Position numbers and translations under genes: made by a program. This document shows, in pieces, positions 1 through 9,400 of a DNA stretch of 64,000 nucleotides. The notes beneath the pieces are model-generated. The model was given only the letters and a program-made list of their open reading frames with translations. It ran no database searches and was not told the origin of the DNA. Where the stretch lies: positions 558,001 through 622,000 of the forward strand of contig NZ_CP036262.1 of NCBI RefSeq assembly GCF_007741495.1, read 5' to 3'. The stretch is from Roseimaritima multifibrata. Lineage in GTDB: Bacteria > Planctomycetota > Planctomycetia > Pirellulales > Pirellulaceae. How positions within the stretch are numbered: position 1 is the stretch's first letter; each line of letters starts with the position of its first letter.

Positions 1-439
1 CGAATTCTAGCTGAGCAAGCATCTTTGGTGACCCAATGCCCGGCAGTGCAATGGGCAATGGAGTAAAAGGGAGGAGCGGGTCTTCGGTGTTGTCGCCGAC
101 CGTGATCGTGCTTCCGCCACCGCCTACCAAGGTTGCGGGCCAGGTATTGAGGAAGTTCGCACTGCGACCAGAAAAGACGTAGTCCCCGTTGGTGAGAAAA
201 TCTTCGCTCTGCGGATCCGTAAACACGACCCCGCCGCCGGTAATGTTCAGGCCGTAAAAATAGGAATCCAGCTCGTCGGATGAGTCACTGTAGATCAGCA
301 GATTCAGCACGCCACTGTCACCGACCTCATAGCTGGCCGCGGACGGAGTGGCGGTAATCATGATAGCGGCATTTGCGGATCTGGCTCCGCAGAGCATCAG
401 CAGGATTATCGTTAATAAAAATAGGGTTCTGGAATTCAT
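1..439 (-). CDS. Secreted protein, N-terminal part only (runs off left edge)
   Basis: Reading the minus strand from the ATG at 439 gives an open frame to the window edge with no stop. It starts MNSRTLFLLTIILLMLCGA followed by ANA, a clear signal peptide of about 25 residues. The mature part, about 120 residues visible, is beta-rich and Gly/Ser/Thr-rich, contains a VGDSGVLNLLIYSDSSDELD stretch, and resembles the planctomycete secreted proteins that usually end in a PEP-CTERM or similar tag; the C-terminus needed to check that is outside the window. An AAAGGA Shine-Dalgarno lies at about 463-468 on the minus strand, somewhat far from the ATG. It follows the giant gene at 492-10655 on the same strand by 52 bp, so it may be the last known member of that transcription unit. 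Family not recognised. Confidence 0.6.
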   Translation of the reverse strand, partial: MNSRTLFLLTIILLMLCGARSANAAIMITATPSAASYEVGDSGVLNLLIYSDSSDELDSYFYGLNITGGGVVFTDPQSEDFLTNGDYVFSGRSANFLNTWPATLVGGGGSTITVGDNTEDPLLPFTPLPIALPGIGSPKMLAQLEF

Positions 440-491
440 CGGTTTCTCGATTGGGTTGAAAGATCAAAGGAAAGTGTTTGTGGAAGGAACA

Positions 492-3400
492 TCAAGGGGT
501 GTCGTCGCCATCGGTGAGTAATCCATCCTTGAGTTTCTTGCCAAACGCTCGACTGACCAAAGCCAAGTCGGCACTATTGATCACTCCGTCTCCGTTTACA
601 TCCGAATCTGGATTCTGATTTCGCAGTGACGACATGACGGCCATCCGGTCGGCGATGTCCACCTTGCGGTCGCCGTTCAGGTCACCAAGCATGCGGTAGA
701 ACGATTGAACCGTTTCGAATTCACCGTCACCGTCTGCATCGATACCGATCTGGTAGTAGCCATCTCCGGCGTTGGAATTACGATTGCCTCCCAGGCCTTC
801 TGCGCCAAAGTCGAAGCTCAACGCGTTTCCGGATGCACTTAACTCGAATGCGGATCCGGCCATCAGCGAGCCGTTTTCGCCGTTGAGGTCATACTTCATG
901 ATCTGCACTCGGTCAGAATCGGCGAGAATTTCATCCAGGCCGTCATCGCTGCCGAACAAAATGTCCAGGTCGCGAATGTAGGACCGTTGAGTCATCCCGT
1001 TCTGCACCTCGATCGCGTCGGCGGTGTTACCGACCTTGAAGAAGTAGGTGACATCTTCGCTGGCAACTACGTCGCCGTCGGCCAGTGTGCCGCTTGCCTG
1101 GAAAGTGATCCGATAGGTTCCCATTTCTGTGAAACCAAAGTTGACGTGAGTGTGGTTGCCTTCCAGCAACTCGATCAGGTCCGTTTCGGTGATACCATCT
1201 GACGTGGCCATGGCCACCGCGGGGGATCCGTCCAGGGCTGAAGTCCACATTGAAAAATGTCCGGGACCGCTGGCTGATTCCAGACGCAGCGTCAGTGAAC
1301 CATCCAGGAACGTACCGTCCTCGATCTCTTCCGTTCCCAGTCCAAGGAAAAGAAGGTCCGGGTTTTCAACGGCAGGCAGCACGAAGACCGATTCACCGGC
1401 ATCTGTTCCGATGAAATCGTATTCCGCACCAGCAGGGCGCTGGGCGATCGCATCCATGCCGACGTAGAGCAGTGCTTCGTCGGGATGATACTCGGCCTCG
1501 CTGTCATGGTCGTGGACGTGCAGATTCCATTCGGGATCTTCTTCGCCTTCTGCGTGGTCATCATGATCGTGATCATGCCCGTCATGATCGTCTTCGTCGT
1601 GGTCTTCCTCTTCATGGTCATGGGCTCCGATGGCGACGCCGATGTCCACGTGCCCTTCCGTTAGAACGGCCTCAAACTCCCGTTCGGCAGCCGCGCTGAT
1701 CAGAACGGTCCCTGTCGACGTTCGGCCTGTTCCGTCGTTCACCGAATAGGCAAAACTGTCGGACCCATCAAAAGCGTCGGACGGTGTGTACACAAACGAT
1801 CCGTCCGGAGCGAAGCTGAGGTTCCCCTTCAACACCGTTGTCCCCAGTTCCGCGACCAGAACATCTCCATCCGGGTCCGAGTCGTTGAACAGCACATTGC
1901 CGTGGACCGCGTTGCCACGCCCGACGACGTAGGAGTCGTCGACGGTGACGGGGGCATCGTGTTCCGGTGTGACTTCAATCGTCACGGTCGCGACGTTTCC
2001 AAAGAGACGGTTGTCATTGTCGGGTGACACAGGAGTGAGCAGGTAGGCCTGGGTGGCTCCATTGAGCTTGCCGTAACCAACAATGCTGCGTCCGTTGTTG
2101 ATTCCTTCTCCGATCAGGAGCGTCCAGTCGTCGTTGTCGATCAACTCATTCAGGTCGATCATGGCCGTTTCTTCTCCGGCCAACTCACCTAAAACGGCGG
2201 CGCCGCCGAATGTCGGGTAGTTGTAGAATCCAGCCACGTAGCCGACGAATTGATCCGTCGCGTTGATGTCTTTGAGTTCACTATGGCTATAGCTCAAATA
2301 GTCCAGTGTCCCAACATCGATCATGTGCCCATCGTGATAGATGAAACCATGGTACAGGCTGGTGGAGCTGGTTGGCGAAACGGTTCCTACCACCGAAGCT
2401 CCCACTGCATTGCCGGAATCATTCACGGCATAGGTGTAGCTGTAATTGTGTTCATCCATGAGGGCTCCCATGTCGACCACGGTATAGCTATCGTCAGCTT
2501 GGCGTTCCCACAACGTTGCATGCGACAGGAACTCCGCATCATCGGCGCGGGTGACACCAACAATGAACTGACCTTCAGGACTGATTCCCCACGCTCTGCC
2601 ACTGGAAGCGGCGTTGCCAGCAATCGTTGGCAGTTCCAGCATCGCTCCGTCGACATAGACAAACGGTTTGGTTGCCGTTCCGTTGCTGCTGCTGCCGACG
2701 ATCTGGTTGAGATTGTTGATGTCGCTTGCGACGGCAGAGGTTCCGCCAAGCGTTCCAAGATTCGCGATGATACCGTTTTCCCAGCGGAAGGCCTTGGAAG
2801 CATTGTTGTCACTTTCACCAACCACAACGCCCAGGTCGTTGATCGCGTATCCGCGACTGAAGTTGTTGCTGCCGGTTCCTGCTACCACGCCTAGGTCTTC
2901 CAATCCGCCGTCCGTCCAACGGAAGGCGTGAAGTGGATTGCTGGCCCCAACGACGATGCCGGAATTGCCGCTGACCTGGTTGAGGTTGTTGACGTCCAGG
3001 GCGTAGCTGGTGGTGCCGCCGAGCGTACCAAGTGGTGTCACCTGATACCGTACGTCGGTCGTGGTGTAGGTGAAGGTGTCGCTGCCATGAAAGTTCGGAT
3101 CTGGCGTATATGTAAACGAACCGTCTGGATTGAGCGTCAGCGAACCATTCTCCGGTCCGGAAACGACCGCCGTTTTCAAAGTGTCGCCATTTGCGTCGGT
3201 ATCATTATCCAGTACTCCCGGGCCGGGCACCGTCAGGGTCCCGTCTTCGACGACCGCATAGGAGTCATCATTGGCGACAGGGGACTGATTATCGGCCGCA
3301 ATCGGGTACGGCTGCGGTCCCTCGGATGGGTCGATACTGAAGTAATAGGTGACGATGCCGCTTTCGGTGTAGCGATCGACTCCTTCGTCAAAGGTTCCGT

Positions 3401-6400
3401 TGGCGTTTCGATCCAAGAACGCGCTGGCAAATACGTCCACCTCGTAGATCCCGGGCTTGGTGAACGCCCAGTTGAGGTGGTTGTGGCTGCCGGCTTGAAT
3501 AAAGACACCGTCCTGGTCGGTGATGCCATCGCTCGTCGCGATCCACGCGTTCGGTCCCTCGAGTTCCGAGGAATAGACGCTGAACTGTCCGCCTTCGGGG
3601 CCACGCATGTCGACCAGTTGCAGCTCAACCCATGGTGCGGTTGCGTCAACGCGTGGATCGTCGCTGTGGTAGCTGGCGAGCGTCCCCGTGGCAATGCCCG
3701 AGCCACCGATGCCCAAGTCGGGGATGGTTGGAGGCACGTTGGATTGCGGCAGGACATAGATGTCCGATCCCGCCTCAGCCCCCAGGAAGTCAAACTCCGG
3801 ATCGGAGGGAGCCGTCACCTGACTGTCGGGGCCGCCGACAATCAAGACCTCATCGGCCTCAAACGGACCATCCAATGCATCGGGATTGATGTCAAGGTTC
3901 CACACGCGGTCGGCATAAGCGACGCGGATGTCGCCGTGCCCTTCGGTATAGAAGTTCGTAATTTCGCGAGCCGGACGACGATGGATCGAGAAGACCTCGC
4001 CACCAAAGAAGTCCTCGACAAGCGGATTGCCCTCTCCGTCTTCGATCGTGGCTGTGTCAAGCACTTCCAGTCCGATCGTACCGCTTCCGGTGCCGGTCGA
4101 GACCGTCACCATGTACTCGTCGCCTGATCCGCTCACGCCGGTGATTACCGCTCCGCTTACCTCGTCAAGGGTGAGACCAAAATCCTCGGTGTCGACATCG
4201 GTAACCGCTTCGCTGAACGTCACCTGGAACGTCAACTCAGCGGCCGCCGTCGGGTTTATCGTGGACGCCCGCTCGACCGTTTGGACAAAAGGCGCCGATC
4301 CATTGACCAGCACGCCGGACAGATCGACCGCTGGCAGCGTCAAGTCGACCGGATTGCCGAACGGGCCGAGGATCGAGCCGCCATTTAGATGGATCGAGCT
4401 CCCGACCAATTCAATACCGTCATTGTCAGCGTCCGTCGGTACAACCGTGTAGCGGAACAGCAGCGTCGTCGTGCCGCTGCCCGATAGGTAGGTCGCCTCG
4501 ACGTCTTGGTCCCCGACCTGCAGCGTCACACTGGGTGTCCCGGTCACCGTCACTGGGATTCCCAAGTGGATCGACAGGTCCAAGTTTTGGCCCGCTGGGT
4601 AGGTCCGAGAGATTGGCGGCTGTACGGTGGTGGCGAATTCTCCAAGCCTATTTGGAATGACGAAGACCTCGCCGCGAGCCAATGCGGCAGCCACCACGTC
4701 GGGATCGCCATCACCATCGGTGTCGGCGGTCGCGATGCCGTTGACCTGTCCGACTTCACGCGTGATCTCCATCGGGTCGCTGAAGTTGCCGCCGCCAAAA
4801 TTTTGAAGCCAGACGACGGGGCCACCATACGAACCGATCAGGACATCAAAGTCCCCGTCCTGATCAAAGTCTGCCGAGGTGGCGGCGTAGGGCGTACTCA
4901 CACTAGGCAACGCAGTGAATGGCCCGACTGTTCCGTCCGACTGACCGGGATGGAAACCGATGTCCAAGGAGTTGAGACCGACCACCAGAAGGTCGTCAAT
5001 GCCATCCCCGTTCAGGTCGTCGGCGGCGTAAACGACCGCTCCTGATGTCGAAGCGACCGTTTGCTTCGCTCCAAACGTGCCGCCGCCCTCATTGACGAAG
5101 TATGCGAGTTGGCCCGCCCCGGATTCGCCAGTGATGGCCTCAGGAAGACCGTCCCCGTTTAGGTCGCGGGCCACGAATCCAGCCGCCTCGTTCAAGCCGG
5201 TGGCGATGACGTTGCGCGAGCCGAACACGCCATCCCCTTCGTTGCGATACCAGTAGATGTCTCCGCCCATGTCTCGCGCGACGAGCACATCCAATTTTCC
5301 GTCCCCGTCAACATCGGCCGATCGGATGAACGGCCCATACAGGTCCGTGCCGATCGACTGAGCCGGGCCGAAGCTTCCGCCTAGATTTTCGTGCCAAACC
5401 AAATCGCCGAAGTATCCACCCACGATGACGTCCGGGTCGCCGTCGGCATCCAGATCGGCGAGATGAGCTTCCCATGGATAGCCCGCCGCAGCGGACACGA
5501 TTTGTTCCGGTCCATAGGTTCCGTCACCGAGGTTCTCGAACCAGACAACCTTGTCTGCCCCGAGCGATGCTGTCAAAACGTCGACGTGACCATCCCCATT
5601 GATGTCGGCAAGCTCCGGTTCAAAGACGTAATCTAAACCCGAGCCTAGCGAGTCCGGTAAACCAAATGGCACCACGTTTTTTGTAGTGATTGTCAAATTG
5701 AACGTGGTGCTGGTTTGTAGCCCACCGCCATCGGTGACCGTCACGGTGATGGTTGCGGTATCGGTTGGATCCGCAGTCGGTGTGATGGTGAGCGTCCGAT
5801 TGTCTCCGCTGCCACCAAGCACGATATTTTCATTGGGAACGACGTTGGTGTTCGACGAGGTCACCGTGACGCTCAACGCTTCGGCCGCGGTTTCAGCATC
5901 GCCGATGATCAATGGAATCGCACCGGTGGAACCTTCTTCCGTGACATGTTGATCTTCAATCACCGCAATTGTGGGAGCAATGTTCACTGGATCCACCGTT
6001 ACATCGACGGTCGCCGTGGCGATCCCACCGTGTTCGTCGGTGACGGTGTAGGTGAAGCTGTCGTTGCCGTAGAAGTCGGGATCGGGAGTGTAGGAGAGCG
6101 ATTTCCCATCGGCGGCAATTCCGACGGTACCATGCGAGGCCGCACTGGTTGACGTAATCAACAGGCTCTCGAAACCGTCGGGGTTTGACGAATCATTGGC
6201 AAGCACGTCGATTGCGAAATCGATGCTGTCTTCCGGCAACGTGGCTGCATCATCCTGCAATGCGGGCGAGTTCTCGCTACGCGAGGCATCGCCCGAGATC
6301 GTATCGACAGCAACATGGAAGGTTGTCTCGGGGCTTGTCACAAATTGGCCGTCAATACGGACGGTGGTTTGGAAAGTCAATGCGTAATTGCCAGGCTCGG

Positions 6401-9400
6401 TGAAAAACCATGCTGGGTGCGAGTGGCTATTCGAAAGAGTCCAGTACGTATCGCTCGCGTTCCCGCCGCTCGCGGTGTCGTCAGCGGAATTCAGCCCATC
6501 GAATGTATCGAAGGCTACATCACCGCCTTGAAATACCGTGGCATGCCCAGGACCCGAGAAGCCGACAAGTTGAATGGCCATCCATTCGTAATTGCCCGTC
6601 GCGCGAGCATCCCCAATCGGTGTGTAGCTGTCGATTCCGCTGGTGCTTTCGGTCGCAAATCCCAGAAACAATTTGTCTCCGCTGGCGCTGGTGGGGCCGT
6701 ACCAAATGTCGGCACCCGCTGGAACGCCCAGAACGTCGTAGAAGGCGTCATTCGGACGCGCGAGCTTCGTCGACGGATCGATAAACAGGACGCCTTCATC
6801 CGAATCAATGATTGTCGGACTATAGGTTCCGCTTTGCACCGATCCCACGATGCTCGCCCCCGTGCGGATGCGTTGGATCCATTCGCCCTCGATGTAGTCA
6901 AAGTCCATGTCGACGTGTTGGGACGCGGTCGCGGAATCGACAACCACGTAGCCGCCGATTTTGACGTACGCGATTCCCGTAAAGGAATATCCGTTGAACT
7001 CATCATCTGACGAGATCGTTACGGTGTAAGTGAATTGGTCGCTGGCAGCCGTTAGGTTCGTCGGGGTGTAACGCAGCAACTCGCCATCGGAGTCGATCTC
7101 GAGCGTTCCGTGAGCTGGACTTGATACGCTTGTTATTTCAAAGCGGTGACCGTCCATCGGCGTGACGTCGTTGGCCAGCACGTCTAACGTGCTGGTGGTG
7201 CCCGGGATGGCGAGCAGATTATTGTCCGCCACCGCTCGTGGGTTGACGCGGACGTTGAACGTCTGCGGTTCGGGAACGCCGGTTCCGGTGAAGCCCAAGG
7301 TCACCGTTGAGCTTCCATATCGGCCCGCGCTGGTGCTGAGATCGCTTGGTCGGATTCTCAATGTCCGATCGGAACCGCCCGAACTAGGGCGAGTTCGTAG
7401 ATCGCTGCTGGAACTGGTGCTGGGAGTGTTGAACAACGTCGTATTGCTGCGGCTAACCGTCGTCACCCAGGTTGGGTCGGCAACCGAATAGTTCAACGTG
7501 AACGCATCGTCCGCCGTTAACACGACGTCCGGGATGGCGTCCGGAATTGCGATGGCATTTTCCGAAGAGGTGGCTCCCACGAAGACGGCGAAGTCTCGCG
7601 TGATCGAAGCCCCATTTGCATCGGTCAGCGTAAGGTAAACCCGAGCGGTTCCTGACACGCCGGCAAGCGGCGACAGCGTGATGCTCCGTTCCGACCCGCT
7701 GCCCGCCAACAGGATTCCACTGTCGGGAAGCAGGGCGGGATTGTTGGAAACCGCCGAAACCACCAAGGCTGCGGAATCGGTTTCCGCGTCGGAAACCGTA
7801 AAGAAAATTGGTGCCGTAGAGGTGCCCATGGTCGTGGATTGGCTGGGAATTCCCGTACTAATGAATCCCGATTCCAGCTCTCTGGTAATGGCTGGCGTGT
7901 CGTTGATTGTCAACACGCTGGTCGCCTGAGCCCCAATCGTTCCCAAAGTTCCCGACAGAACTAGGCTGAACGTCTCATTAGCCTCGTCCAGTGAATTGTC
8001 GCCCAGCTGAACGGTAATAACTTTGGAGGTTTCCCCAGGGCCGAATACCAGCGTCCCTGAGGAGGCGACATAGTCATCGCTGCCTGCCGTCGCCGTGCCA
8101 TCGACGGTTTCGTAGTTGACCACAAGTGATCCCTGGGAACCGCCTGTGCGCTGGACCTTCACCGTTTGATATCCGGCTTGCTCGTTGACAAGCGTCGCCG
8201 CCGATTCAAACTCGACAACTCCCTGTCCCACCAAGACATCGAACGTCTCCGTCGCTGTCAAGGTTCCATCGCTAACCGTTAGCGTGATGGTTGTGCTGCC
8301 GGTTTGGTTTTCCGCTGGGGCGATCGTTACCGTTCGGTTCGTACCGCTGCCACCGAGCACGATATTCGCATTAGGTACAAGCGTGGTGTCGGACGACGTG
8401 GCCGTCACGCTCAGATCGCCAGCGGCGGTTTCCAGGTCACCGATAGTGAACGCAATCGCTGCCGTCGGGGTACCTTCATCGGTCGCTTGGGTTTCGATAG
8501 GCGAGATCGTCGGTCGATCGTTCACCCCACCCACCGTCAACGCGAACGTCTCCGTCGCTGTCAAGGCTCCATCGCTCACCGTCAGCGTGATGACTGTGCT
8601 TCCGGTTTGATTTTCGGCGGGGGTGATCGTTACCGTCCGGTTCGCATCGCTGCCGCCGAGGAGAATGTTCGCGTTGGGCACAAGCGTGGTGTCGGACGAG
8701 GTGGCCGTCACGGTTAAATCACCAACCGTGGTTTCGAGGTCGCCGATGGTGAACGCGATCGCACCGGTCTCCAGATCTTCGCTTGTCGATTGATTCGCAA
8801 CGCTGGAGATCGTCGGGGCGTCGTTGACGCTATCGACGGTCAGCAAAAAGTTGTCGGTCGCTGTCAGTCCCTCTTGATCGGTTACCGTGATCGTGATCGT
8901 GGTGGTTCCGAATTGATTCGGAGCTGGCGTGATCGTCGCTGTGCGATTGGCGCCACTGCCGGCGAATACGATGTTTCCCTCGGGAACCAACGCCGAATTG
9001 GAGGAGGTGGCGGTCACCGCGAGATCGCCGACCTCGGTTTCCGGATCGCCAACAACAAACCCGATGGCTGCGGTTGCGACGTCTTCATTGGTTGTTTGAT
9101 TGCTGATATCCGAAAGGGTCGGGGCGGAGTTCACCGGACTCACCTCCACGATAAACGTCTCCGTGGTGGTCCCTCCATCGCCGTCGGTGACCGCCACGGT
9201 GATCGTGGTCAGTCCGGCCTGATCGGCGGCCGGAGTGACCATCAGTGTTCGGTTTGTACCGCTGCCGCCAAGCACCAGATTTGCGTCGGGAACAACGGCT
9301 TGGTTGGAAGAGGTCGCGGTGACGGTCAATTCAGTCGCTGCTGTTTCGGCGTCGCCGACCGTAAATGTTAGATTCGGCGTTGAGCTATTTTCTGCCACCA

